Below, piece after piece: positions 22,610-33,559 of a DNA stretch of 64,000 bases. The stretch is from Tragulus kanchil (Eukaryota > Chordata > Mammalia > Artiodactyla > Tragulidae): contig JAIOJX010000032.1 in assembly GCA_022376925.1 (NCBI GenBank), positions 116,227,979 through 116,291,978 on the forward strand. The letters run 5' to 3'. The translations under genes and the position numbers were made by a program. Numbering within the stretch: the stretch's first letter is position 1; every line of letters starts with the position of its first letter. The notes under the pieces are model-generated. The model saw only the letters and a program-made list of their open reading frames with translations. It did no database searches and was not told where the DNA came from.

Positions 22610-23560
22610 TTTGCTTAAACCTACATTCTCTTCACCTGCCATCACATGTTTATGCTCTTCTTTATGGTCAATCATCTCCAAAGTACTGTCTACATCTGCT
22701 GTGCACCTCTTCTTGCCTCCCATTGACTCTTTTTTTGGGGGAGGTGGGGGGGTTGGGGAGGGAGAGGGGCAGGTGGGCCAGTTCTATTGGTCTTTCATTT
22801 ATCCATTTTCATCTATCTTTGTTCTTTGGCCCATATGGACCTCCCATCGCAGTGGCCTCTGTTGTCGCAGAATGCCGGCTCTGGGCGCATGCGCTCCAGA
22901 GCTCTGGCTTGGTAGTTGGACACATTGGTCCAGCCGCTCTGCCGCACGTGGGATCTTCCCAGGCCAGGGATCAAACTGGCGCCCCTTGCACTGCAAGGCA
23001 GTGTCCTTACTCACTGGACCACCAGGGAAGCTCCCATTAACTCTGCATTTTATACCAATTTGTATTTTCCACTAGCAAATCCAAATCTAGCACTCCACTA
23101 GAATGGCTCTTAAGGCTACCAGTCATCCTCCATATTACCAAATCCAGAAGACACATCTCTTTACCTGTCTCTCAGTAGCATTTGACAAAGCTCACCATTT
23201 TCTTTTCCAAAAAAGACTCTCCCAAGCAATTATATTCCAGTAAAAAAAATACAGATCTGAAATCTGTTTTGATTAAAGTCAAAGTTGACTAGATACTGTT
23301 TATAATGAACTTAGATAATTTTGCTTCATCATCAGCATATTATGCTTGAATTGAGAGTTCTGAAAATAAAGCACTTGCTCGAAAGAAACACTCCTTCTTC
23401 TGTTCCTTGGTTTTACCATCTCTCTCTCTGTCCACTCCTTCTCAGGCTCCTTTCTTCTTTTTTTCTAGGAAATATTTATGTTAGAGTTCTCCAGGACTTG
23501 GATCTGTGCCCTTTTATTTTCTCCTTCTTAGAGTATTTGCCTTGATGATTTCATTATTTT
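22610..23560 (+). mobile_element. L2 LINE remnant (RT region)
   Basis: Sense L2 corresponding to part of the reverse-transcriptase region (cagtagcatttgacaaagct; gtccactccttctcaggctc; ccaggacttggatctgtgcc). It is diverged and full of stops, and interrupted by the young SINE at 22731-23032. Confidence 0.6.
22731..23032 (-). mobile_element. Young long-body tRNA-Glu SINE (copy B)
   Basis: Antisense element of the same family as 21067-21405, with a strong G-rich tract at 22737-22776. Target duplication cccattRactct at 22719-22730 and 23033-23044, inside L2. Confidence 0.9.
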
Positions 23561-25296
23561 GAATCACTTTAAATAGTGAGGTGGTGTTATAAAAAATAAC
23601 AACAGCACCTCTGAAATATATGACATTGGTTTTGGAGCAGATAGTGGGGAGCAAGGAAACTGATATAAAAGTCAGGAATAATAGCAACTTGTGCCATGCA
23701 GTGGTAAGCATTTGGCTAAACAATAATAATCTGGAAGGCAGAGAATATATCTAATGAAACTTAGAGTTAGACAAGATTTTATGGCAAAAGTACTGAAAGC
23801 ATGAGCTGATTGCTTTTAGTTACATTTGATGAGGCATTAATAAGAAAGAGAAAAACTGGAAGAGAAGTGGCTAGTTTGCAGGCAGAATTCAGCAGAAATA
23901 TAGAGAACCCAGAACTTATTAAGCTCAAAAACAAAAATTTCTCATCTCCACCCTCTCTAGTAAAAGATTTTCAAATTAAGATTCACCCTAGGCTACAGAT
24001 CAAAGCCATGGTGCTGCCAGAAGATACAGTTTCAAGGTGAATTAAAAATCAAGGGTCTTCATCAAGCACTGAAAAAAGTAAGGTAGTGTTCTTCCATTTT
24101 TCGGGTGGCAAAGAGGCTTCTAGAAAAAGAAAGCTTATGAGCTTATGGTGGAAAGCTTCTGAGTTTGGTTCTACAGCAACCTGATACACTCAGAGCAAAT
24201 CCAAATCTAAAGGTTTACCAGTCATCCTCCATATTACCAAATCCAGAAGACACATCTCTTTACCTGTCTCTCAGTAGCATTTGACAAAGCTCACCATTTT
24301 CTTTTCCAAAAAAGACTCTCCCAAGCAATTATATTCCAGTAAAAAAAATACAGATCTGAAATCTGTTTTGATTAAAGTCAAAGTTGACTAGATACTGTTT
24401 ATAATGAACTTAGATAATTTTGCTTCATCATCAGCATATTATGCTTGAATTGAGAGTTCTGAAAATAAAGCACTTGCTCGAAAGAAACACTCCTTCTTCT
24501 GTTCCTTGGTTTTACCATCTCTCTCTCTGTCCACTCCTTCTCAGGCTCCTTTCTTCTTTTTTTCTAGGAAATATTTATGTTAGAGTTCTCCAGGACTTGG
24601 ATCTGTGCCCTTTTATTTTCTCCTTCTTAGAGTATTTGCCTTGATGATTTCATTATTTTGAATCACTTTAAATAGTGAGGTGGTGTTATAAAAAATAACA
24701 ACAGCACCTCTGAAATATATGACATTGGTTTTGGAGCAGATAGTGGGGAGCAAGGAAACTGATATAAAAGTCAGGAATAATAGCAACTTGTGCCATGCAG
24801 TGGTAAGCATTTGGCTAAACAATAATAATCTGGAAGGCAGAGAATATATCTAATGAAACTTAGAGTTAGACAAGATTTTATGGCAAAAGTACTGAAAGCA
24901 TGAGCTGATTGCTTTTAGTTACATTTGATGAGGCATTAATAAGAAAGAGAAAAACTGGAAGAGAAGTGGCTAGTTTGCAGGCAGAATTCAGCAGAAATAT
25001 AGAGAACCCAGAACTTATTAAGCTCAAAAACAAAAATTTCTCATCTCCACCCTCTCTAGTAAAAGATTTTCAAATTAAGATTCACCCTAGGCTACAGATC
25101 AAAGCCATGGTGCTGCCAGAAGATACAGTTTCAAGGTGAATTAAAAATCAAGGGTCTTCATCAAGCACTGAAAAAAGTAAGGTAGTGTTCTTCCATTTTT
25201 CGGGTGGCAAAGAGGCTTCTAGAAAAAGAAAGCTTATGAGCTTATGGTGGAAAGCTTCTGAGTTTGGTTCTACAGCAACCTGATACACTCAGAGCA
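23074..25296. repeat. Direct tandem duplication 9 (unit about 1,100 bp)
   Basis: Copy 1 is 23074-24193 and copy 2 is 24194-25296. The offset is 1,120 in the first 16 bases and 1,099 afterwards, because about 21 bases (within 23090-23115) are lost and altered at the start of copy 2. Content is L2 followed by unclassified DNA (23560-24190). Confidence 0.93.
24216..24660 (+). mobile_element. L2 remnant (copy)
   Basis: Second copy of the L2 segment at 23117-23560 through tandem duplication 9. Confidence 0.55.
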
Positions 25297-25388
25297 CCAG
25301 TAATTAAGTCTGGATAGATCATGCCTTGTATAAATTGTAGGTATGGCTTATGGCACATAGAACTGACTAGTTCTATAGAACTGACTAG

Positions 25389-25688
25389 ATATATAGAACT
25401 CAAAAAGCTCGTAAGAGAGTTGTATTGGCAAGTACACTGCCAGTTCCAACTAAAAGAGACAAGAGACTGTTCAACACGTTAAAAAGATGTCCAACTCCGC
25501 AAATTTCAACAGCCAGTCAGTACACTGAAAACATTGCTCAGCCATCGAAAAAAATTAGTAATATTCAATGCCCTCTTCAGAAATATCATAGGATGATGGA
25601 AAGGCAGGACTCTCAGAGGACAAAACAAAGAGCCATGGAGAACAATGGGTTGGAGATTCATACTCAAAAAGCAGAAATCAGGGCCTAA
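25389..25688 (+). other. Open frame of unknown origin, possibly a pseudogene piece
   Basis: A frame of 99 codons without a stop between tag at 25386 and taa at 25686, with an internal ATG-less start. The translation is lysine/arginine- and glutamine-rich and does not resemble a transposon protein. I do not recognise a family. It could be a fragment of a processed pseudogene or a chance frame. No splice signals were judged convincing. An identical copy lies at 26496-26795. Confidence 0.15.
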
Positions 25689-25875
25689 TCAGGGGAAAAT
25701 TCCCAGATCCCAGTATGGTGGCACCTGTCAACATCTGCTAGTAGAATTTCAGAACCGCTGTGGACTGGTGATCTTTATGTAACCTAGTTCTTTCCTTTTA
25801 ATGAAAGAATTTACTGCTGTTATCATGTACCTATTGCACCACTGTATGCTGAATACAGGAGAGGGGGATGGCTTG

Positions 25876-25972
25876 ATATATATATACATCTCAAGTCTGA
25901 AGACTTCAGATTTCAAGTCTGAAGACATAAGAATTAAATATACATATATACATATATATATATTTAAATATA
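25876..25972. repeat. AT-rich low-complexity tract
   Basis: Alternating AT repeats on both sides of two copies of caagtctgaagac (25892-25904, 25914-25926). The first lies in a near-palindrome at 25893-25913. Repeated at about 26983-27080 through tandem duplication 10. Confidence 0.7.
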
Positions 25973-27205
25973 CAAATTCTGGGCTCTCTATACTCCTACT
26001 GAATTCTGCTTGGAACTAGCCAGTTCTTTTTTGTTAAATATATAAATTCTTAAGTCTTCAGATCAAGGAAAACTATAATTAGACCTAACATGATCCTTGG
26101 AAAATTTAACTTGGGGGGATTGGAGTGACTTTCAGGTGAAGGATTTCTCATCTCCACCCTCTCTAGTAAAAGATTTTCAAATTAAGATTCACCCTAGGCT
26201 ACAGATCAAAGCCATGGTGCTGCCAGAAGATACAGTTTCAAGGTGAATTAAAAATCAAGGGTCTTCATCAAGCACTGAAAAAAGTAAGGTAGTGTTCTTC
26301 CATTTTTCGGGTGGCAAAGAGGCTTCTAGAAAAAGAAAGCTTATGAGCTTATGGTGGAAAGCTTCTGAGTTTGGTTCTACAGCAACCTGATACACTCAGA
26401 GCACCAGTAATTAAGTCTGGATAGATCATGCCTTGTATAAATTGTAGGTATGGCTTATGGCACATAGAACTGACTAGTTCTATAGAACTGACTAGATATA
26501 TAGAACTCAAAAAGCTCGTAAGAGAGTTGTATTGGCAAGTACACTGCCAGTTCCAACTAAAAGAGACAAGAGACTGTTCAACACGTTAAAAAGATGTCCA
26601 ACTCCGCAAATTTCAACAGCCAGTCAGTACACTGAAAACATTGCTCAGCCATCGAAAAAAATTAGTAATATTCAATGCCCTCTTCAGAAATATCATAGGA
26701 TGATGGAAAGGCAGGACTCTCAGAGGACAAAACAAAGAGCCATGGAGAACAATGGGTTGGAGATTCATACTCAAAAAGCAGAAATCAGGGCCTAATCAGG
26801 GAACATTCCCAGATCCCAGTATGGTGGCACCTGTCAACATCTGCTAGTAGAATTTCAGAACCGCTGTGGACTGGTGATCTTTATGTAACCTAGTTCTTTC
26901 CTTTTAATGAAAGAATTTACTGCTGTTATCATGTACCTATTGCACCACTGTATGCTGAATACAGGGAGAGGGGGATGGCTTGATATATATATACATCTCA
27001 AGTCTGAAGACTTCAGATTTCAAGTCTGAAGACATAAGAATTAAATATACATATATACATATATATATATTTAAATATACAAATTCTGGGCTCTCTATAC
27101 TCCTACTGAATTCTGCTTGGAACTAGCCAGTTCTTTTTTGTTAAATATATAAATTCTTAAGTCTTCAGATCAAGGAAAACTATAATTAGACCTAACATGA
27201 TCCTT

Positions 27206-27719
27206 TAGACCAGGAACAATGACTTAGATAACATTTGGGCAAGTCTTGGGATTGTGAGTGAGTGTACTTTACAGGTGGAAGGAATGTGAGTGAACAAGAG
27301 GTGGGCTGTGACAGATCATTGTTCCAACTATTACTCCCCTGCTTCCTCCATGGAGGAGTTTACTTTCCTGCTGCTTGATTTTTGAATTAATTATGAGATT
27401 ATTTTGGCCATTATTATTATTTTGGTATATGGACTCAGAATTGACTCAAAACACACGCTTGAAATATGCTCGTGTAGTTGGCCCTCCTGAGGAAATTGTT
27501 CTCCCCAGGGAGATGCCCTCTCTTCACTGGAAGCTGTAGAAGGAAATTCATACATCAAACCAGAGTTCAATCTCCTGCAAGGAGCAAAGATGCCTGGCCA
27601 AGCAGAACCTAGATCAGCCTGTAGATGCTGAGCCTATGGCTCTGTAGATGAGCGAGCCGTAAGTGCTACTGCTGTATCCAACTGAGATGTTTGTGGTTGT
27701 TTGTTATGTAGCAATAGCT
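27206..27719. other. Unclassified DNA, possible old LTR/MER end
   Basis: The stretch gtagcaatagctaactgg near 27709 resembles the end of ancient mammalian LTR/MER-type repeats, but I cannot name the family. No gene seen. Confidence 0.3.
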
Positions 27720-28110
27720 AACTGGTTCTTTCTTATTCTTCAAAACACTGATGCCACTGGTTCTTTCTCATCCTTCAAATGCAACAATCACTTGTCCACC
27801 TCAGGACTGTTAAAATAACTGTTCCTTCTTTTTGAACATGCCTTTGCTCATTGCAGGCCTTAACTTCAGATCTTTATTTAAATGCATTTCTTCAGAGATG
27901 ACCCTTAGTAGGTAATCCAATTATTCTAAATCGTTGTGCCATTTGTTTCATAATCCTTATCCTCAGTATAAACAATAAATATCTGTTTCTTTGTCTCCCG
28001 GTCTGAACTATAAGCCATGTGAAAGAAAGGACCATGTCCATTTAGTTCACTAATGCATTCTCAAAGTCAGGATTAAGACCGCTGCATAGCAGGCTATCAA
28101 TAGATACGTT
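27720..28110 (+). mobile_element. L2 LINE 3' end
   Basis: Sense L2 3' region (ggttctttctcatccttcaa; ccatgtgaaagaaaggacca), diverged. The rest of the duplicated unit (28110-28478) is unclassified. Confidence 0.6.
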
Positions 28111-28837
28111 GGGGAACACTTAGTGTACTCTTTTGACTACCCTGAATAAAGCTTTAAAGAATGAAATTAAATTTATTTCCATTCCCTTTACTCTTAATAA
28201 TAACTATTTTGTTCCCTTCCCAATGAGCTGTGCTTCCCAAGGAAGTAGGTTACCTTCTTGGTTACCAAATCAATCAATCCAACAGATGGGCTCCTTGCCC
28301 ATCACCATGTCTGATTGCTACTGAACAAATATTATGACTTGGGGTCAAAGATGCAGGTAAGGCCATCTACTGTTTCTGCGAAGGCTAGGGCAAATTTTTT
28401 CATTAACTTTGGCTGGTTAATCTGCTCCCAAAACATAAACTGACGCACAAAAGCACATAGAGACACAGAGCATGGTTCCCAAAACAAAAAGCCACTGACT
28501 GGGACTTTTTGAATTAATTATGAGATTATTTTGGCCATTATTATTATTTTGGTATATGGACTCAGAATTGACTCAAACCAGTAATGCTCGTGTAGTTGGC
28601 CCTCCTGAGGAAATTGTTCTCCCCAGGGAGATGCCCTCTCTTCACTGGAAGCTGTAGAAGGAAATTCATACATCAAACCAGAGTTCAATCTCCTGCAAGG
28701 AGCAAAGATGCCTGGCCAAGCAGAACCTAGATCAGCCTGTAGATGCTGAGCCTATGGCTCTGTAGATGAGCGAGCCGTAAGTGCTACTGCTGTATCCAAC
28801 TGAGATGTTTGTGGTTGTTTGTTATGTAGCAATAGCT

Positions 28838-29228
28838 AACTGGTTCTTTCTTATTCTTCAAAACACTGATGCCACTGGTTCTTTCTCATCCTTCAAATGC
28901 AACAATCACTTGTCCACCTCAGGACTGTTAAAATAACTGTTCCTTCTTTTTGAACATGCCTTTGCTCATTGCAGGCCTTAACTTCAGATCTTTATTTAAA
29001 TGCATTTCTTCAGAGATGACCCTTAGTAGGTAATCCAATTATTCTAAATCGTTGTGCCATTTGTTTCATAATCCTTATCCTCAGTATAAACAATAAATAT
29101 CTGTTTCTTTGTCTCCCGGTCTGAACTATAAGCCATGTGAAAGAAAGGACCATGTCCATTTAGTTCACTAATGCATTCTCAAAGTCAGGATTAAGACCGC
29201 TGCATAGCAGGCTATCAATAGATACGTT
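28838..29228 (+). mobile_element. L2 3' end (copy)
   Basis: Second copy of the L2 fragment at 27720-28110 through tandem duplication 11. Confidence 0.6.
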
Positions 29229-29766
29229 GGGGAACACTTAGTGTACTCTTTTGACTACCCTGAATAAAGCTTTAAAGAATGAAATTAAATTTATTTCCAT
29301 TCCCTTTACTCTTAATAATAACTATTTTGTTCCCTTCCCAATGAGCTGTGCTTCCCAAGGAAGTAGGTTACCTTCTTGGTTACCAAATCAATCAATCCAA
29401 CAGATGGGCTCCTTGCCCATCACCATGTCTGATTGCTACTGAACAAATATTATGACTTGGGGTCAAAGATGCAGGTAAGGCCATCTACTGTTTCTGCGAA
29501 GGCTAGGGCAAATTTTTTCATTAACTTTGGCTGGTTAATCTGCTCCCAAAACATAAACTGACGCACAAAAGCACATAGAGACACAGAGCATGGTTCAATG
29601 CTATGACAGAAACCCAAGGCTGAAGGGTATCATCAGCCCAGTGCCTCCAAGCCCACACACTGGTGAGTCCAACATAAATCTTCCCCAAGCCATCTCTGGC
29701 TTCCCAGGCGGCTCACTGGTAAAGAAGCTGCATGCCAATACAGTAGACACAGGAGGAGTGAGTTTG

Positions 29767-30806
29767 GTTTTTTCTTTTAATTTTTATTTTACTTTTTACT
29801 TTTACAGAGTTTTATTGTTTACAGATATGTATGATCCCAGATTAGTCATATGTATATCTCTCTAACACACCCCTCCAGGCTGTCGCACAGGGCCCCTGCA
29901 GGATCCCCTTTTCTCACAGTGCAATGACAATAGCTATTTTTTTCACATATGATAGTATAGGTTTTCATACTACTTCCTTTACGCCTCCCACCCACTGTTC
30001 ATTCCTCACAATGTTCATATGTCTACTGTCCATGTCTGTTTTTCCATCGCTTCACTATGTGTGTTATCATTACCAACCTACTAGATTCCATATATATGTG
30101 TTAGTATATTGTACTTGTCCTTCTCTTTTTGACTTACTTCACTTTTTTTTTTTTTTAATTATTTATTTATTTGGCTGGTCTTGGTCTTAGCTGCAGCATA
30201 TGGGATCTAGTTCCCTGACCAGGGATCAAACCCAGGCCCCAGCATTGGGAGCCCAGAGTCTTAACCACTGGACCATCAGGGAAGTCCCGACTTACTTCAC
30301 TTTTTATGATAGATTCTCGATCCAGCCACCTCATTAGGGCTGATTCTTCTGCATTTCTTTTTACAGCTGTGTAGTATTCCATTGTATATATGTACCAGAG
30401 CTTTTTTATCCATTCATTCATTGATGCACATCTAGGTTGCTTCCATGTTTTAGCTATTGTATAGAGAGCTGCAATAAACATTGGGGTACAGGTACTTCTT
30501 TCAGTTTTGATTTCATCAGGGTATAAGCCTAATAGTGGGATTGCTGGGTCATATGGTGCTTCTATTTTTAGTTTTTTAAGAAATCTCCATACTGTCTTCT
30601 ATAGAGGCTGTATCAATTTACATTCTCACCAGCAATGCATGAGTGTTCCCTTTTCTCCACACCCTCTCCAGCATTTATTGTCTGTCGATTTGTTGATGAT
30701 GGCCATTCTGACTGGTGTGAGGTGATATCTCATTGTAGTTTTGATTTGAATTTCTCTAATTATCGAGCTTGAACATCGTTTCATGTGTTTTTTGGCCATC
30801 TGTATG
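29767..30806 (-). mobile_element. Artiodactyl L1 3' end inserted in Bov-tA
   Basis: About 900 bp of antisense L1: 3' UTR (gatcccagattagtcatatg) and the end of ORF2 (agtgggattgctgggtcata; ctggtgtgaggtgatatctc). 5'-truncated. Target duplication aggaggagtgRgtttg at 29751-29766 and 30807-30822. A SINE sits inside it at 30148-30288. Confidence 0.88.
30148..30288 (-). mobile_element. CHR-type SINE inserted in L1
   Basis: Antisense SINE (ggctggtcttggtcttagct; reversed head ending gggaagtccc). Perfect 17-base target duplication gacttacttcacttttt at 30131-30147 and 30289-30305. Third level of the nest. Confidence 0.92.
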
Positions 30807-31239
30807 AGGAGGAGTGGGTTTGATCCCTGGGTCAGAAATCCCTTGGAGTAGGAAATGGCAACCCACTCCAGTATTCCTGCTTAGAAAATCCCATGGACAG
30901 AGGAGTCTGGGGGGTTGCAGTCCCTTGGGCCTCAAACAGTTGGACAGGACAGAACAAATGAGCATGCACGCAAGCCACCTCTAGCTACCTCCCTGCAGCG
31001 TGTGCTATGCCTGTTTCAATGTTCCAATGTTGGCTTATGCAATATTTCTGGAACACAGACCCCACATTGGGGTCTCCTGTAAGTATGGAGGCCCTTTGTA
31101 CAGGAGGGGAGGAAAGAAAATTTAAAGCCTGGATCTTGGTAACAAAGATACCAAGCTAGGTGAATTGTTTCTGGAGGTCTGGCGTCCTGTCTTCCTAACC
31201 CCAAGCTTTTCCAAGTCAAGAGATCTGACCTCAATTTCT

Positions 31240-31574
31240 TTTTTTTTTTTTTAAAAGATTTATTTATTTATTTATTTTGGGCAGGGGTTGGGTTGGGGAG
31301 GGAGGGGAGCGGGCGGGCCACTTCTATTGGTCTTTCATTTCTCCATTTTCATCCGTCTTTGTTCTTTGGCTCCTGTGGGCCTCCCATCGCGGTGGCCTCT
31401 GTTGTCGCAGAACACCGGCTCTGGGCGCATGCGCTCCAGAGCTCCGGCTCGGTGATTGGACACATCAGTCCAGCCGCTCCGCCGCACGTGGGATCTTCCC
31501 AGGCCAGGGCTCGAACCGGCGCCCCTTGCACTGCAAGGCGGTGTCCTTACCCACTGGACCACCAGGGGAAGCCC
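31240..31574 (-). mobile_element. Young long-body tRNA-Glu SINE (copy C)
   Basis: Full-length antisense copy, very close to the element at 21067-21405. It includes the G-rich tract (31286-31314) and reversed tRNA-Glu head. Perfect 15-base target duplication ctgacctcaatttct at 31225-31239 and 31575-31589. Confidence 0.93.
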
Positions 31575-31849
31575 CTGACCTCAATTTCTATGCTTATCTA
31601 CTTTCTTTTCCTTATTTGAGGCTTAGGATTTTATTAAATGTTATATATGAGTTATATAATATGTAGATATCATATCTTATATTATATGAAGCAAAATTGT
31701 GGACCACCATTCCATCTTAAGACATAGACCATGACCACTAATAGTCATGTGCTCCTTCTGGATTCCATCTTCCTATCTCCTCCATTCCACCCATGTAACA
31801 CCATCCCAAAGCTTTTCTTCCTCAGGTTCTTACTTTCCTCTATAGTTCA

Positions 31850-32740
31850 TCAAAAGTGTACCTTTTAAGCAGTATATGGGTTTTGGGGGGAACTTTATGT
31901 ATGCATCATATAGTATGCATTCTTCTGCAACTGGCTTTTCTTCTTGTTCAGATACTGTCATGTCCGAATCTTTGCAACCCCATGGATGACAGCACACCAG
32001 GTTTCTCCATCCTTCACCACCTCCTGGAGTTTGCTCAAAGTCATGTCTACTGAGTTAATGATGCCATCCAACCGTCTTCTGTCACCCCCTTCTTCATATC
32101 TTCCCTACCTCCAGTCTTTCCCAGCATCAGGGTCTTTTCCATTGAGTTGGCTCTTTGTATCAAGTGGCCACAGTATTGAAGCTTCAACCTTAGTATAAGT
32201 CCTTCCAGTGAATATTCAGGGTTGATTTCCTTTAGGACTGACTGGTTTCATCTCCTTGCTGTCCAAGGGACTCTCAGGAATCTTCTCTAGCACCACAGTT
32301 GGGAAGCATTAGTTCTTTGGCACTCAGCCTTCTTTATGGTTAAGCTCTCACATCTGTACATGACTACTGGAAAAACCATAGCTTTGAGTATATGGACCTT
32401 TGTCCATGTAGTAATGTATTTGCCTTTTAACATGCTATCTGGGTTTGTCATAGCTTTTCTACCTCAGCGATATATTTCTAAGAGCTCTCTGTGTTGACTC
32501 ATATAGTTGTAATGCTTTAATTTTCACCACTTTATAGGATTCAATTATATGAATATACCACAATCTGTTCATCCATTTTCCTGCTAATGCACATTTGGGT
32601 TATTTACAGGCTTTGTTTTGTTGCCATTACAAACAGTTCTTTGCTGTGAACATCTCGTATACACATCTCTTGGAGTATATGACCAAGAGTTTCTCTAGGG
32701 AATACATCTAGGGATGGAACTGCTAAACCATAGGATATAA
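31850..32740 (-). mobile_element. Old L1, antisense, split by BovB
   Basis: Diverged antisense L1 on both sides of a BovB insertion (tagtatgcattcttctgcaa on the left; ccacaatctgttcatccatt on the right). Degraded, without coding potential. Confidence 0.6.
31946..32452 (-). mobile_element. BovB LINE 3' end
   Basis: Antisense BovB, about 500 bp, 5'-truncated (ctttcccagcatcagggtct; tgactactggaaaaaccata). Short duplication gcttttct at both ends (31934-31941, 32453-32460). Confidence 0.9.
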
Positions 32741-32784
32741 ACACAATCAGCTCTACAGGAATGGCAGTTACAATGAGTTAGGTT

Positions 32785-32885
32785 AGGATTTCTGTCTGTT
32801 TCATTCATTGTCATAAGTCCAGAATCTAGAACAGTGCTTGGCACAGAGTGGGTATCTCAACAGACATTGATTGAATAAATGCAGA
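32785..32885 (+). mobile_element. L2 LINE 3' terminus
   Basis: Sense L2 end: agaacagtgcttggcacaga followed by gattgaataaatg. Confidence 0.6.
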
Positions 32886-33092
32886 TAATGCTATGTTTTG
32901 CTAAAGTGATGATAACAAATTTTATGCCCAGCAGTCTATCAGAGATAGACAATTTAGACCAACCACAAATACCTCTTTCACTGTTCCATTTGCTCATGTA
33001 CTCCACACTAACCTGTTCATCTTCTTCCTGTTAGTTCTACAGCGAACAGACCTGGAATGGTTGCTGTCTCTGAGTGAACCAGGACAAGTTTT

Positions 33093-33372
33093 TGTTTTTT
33101 TTTTTTTTTTAAATTTTGGCCTCTTTATTGGTTTTTTATTTCTTTCTTTTCATTCATCTTTGTTCTTTGGCCTGTGTGGGCCTCCCATTGCTGCAGCCTC
33201 TCTCTTGCAGAGCACTGGTTCTGGGCGCATGTGCTCCAGCGTGCTGGCTCCTAATTGGACACACCAGTCCAGTCTTTCCATGGCACATGGGATCTTCCCT
33301 CGTCAGGAATCGAACTGGTGCCCCTTGCACTGCAAGGTGGACTCTTTACCCACTGGGCCACCACGGAAGCCC
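33093..33372 (-). mobile_element. Long-body tRNA-Glu SINE (copy D)
   Basis: Antisense, more diverged than copies A and C. Lacks the G-rich tract. Target duplication gaaccaRgacaaRttt at about 33076-33092 and 33373-33388. Confidence 0.88.
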
Positions 33373-33559
33373 GAACCAAGACAAATTTAACCACTGCAAG
33401 CCTCAGTTTTCTAACTTGTGAAATGGGGATACCAGTGTCTCGCTCTGTAATGACTTAATACACTCAATAATGGCACCAATAAATGATAAATCCTATTACA
33501 GAGAAGCCCTCCTGTCCAACACACTGGCTGATTATCCAAAAAGCCCTATAAAGCAGAAC

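Larger units (their letters stand above)
20293..22625. repeat. Direct tandem duplication 8 (unit 1,166 bp)
   Basis: Copy 1 is 20293-21458 and copy 2 is 21459-22625. The only difference seen is A-run length (18 against 17) before atcctttgct. It overlaps tandem duplication 7, so the segment from 20293 to 20632 occurs three times (near 19191, 20293 and 21459). Each copy carries one MIR part and two SINEs. Confidence 0.95.
25036..27205. repeat. Direct tandem duplication 10 (unit about 1,107 bp)
   Basis: Copy 1 is 25036-26098 and copy 2 is 26143-27205. Small indels lie near 25694/26801 and 25859/26967. The 44 bases between them (26099-26142) are a distorted version of the sequence that follows copy 2 near 27240-27292, as expected for a low-quality contig end. 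Confidence 0.94.
27379..29596. repeat. Direct tandem duplication 11 (unit about 1,118 bp)
   Basis: Copy 1 is 27379-28478 and copy 2 is 28506-29596, separated by 27 bases. Near the start, copy 1 reads aaacacacgcttgaaatatg where copy 2 is 9 bases shorter. Further inside I saw no difference. Confidence 0.93.
29698..30970 (+). mobile_element. Bov-tA SINE, split by L1
   Basis: Sense Bov-tA in two parts, 29698-29766 (tRNA-like head) and 30807-30970 (body: ggcaacccactccagtattc). The outer target duplication is caagccaYctct at 29686-29697 and 30971-30982. The inner insertion is an antisense L1 with its own duplication. Confidence 0.9.

Noticed and set aside
20293..22625. Direct repeats as a possible CRISPR-like or satellite array
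   Set aside because: Units are over 1 kb, only two or three copies each, and contain ordinary mammalian transposons. No short repeat-spacer pattern exists.
22176..23075. 299-codon open frame
   Set aside because: It runs through two antisense SINE copies and a poly(A)-derived lysine stretch. Similar frames recur at many other SINE copies, so it is a by-product of SINE sequence.
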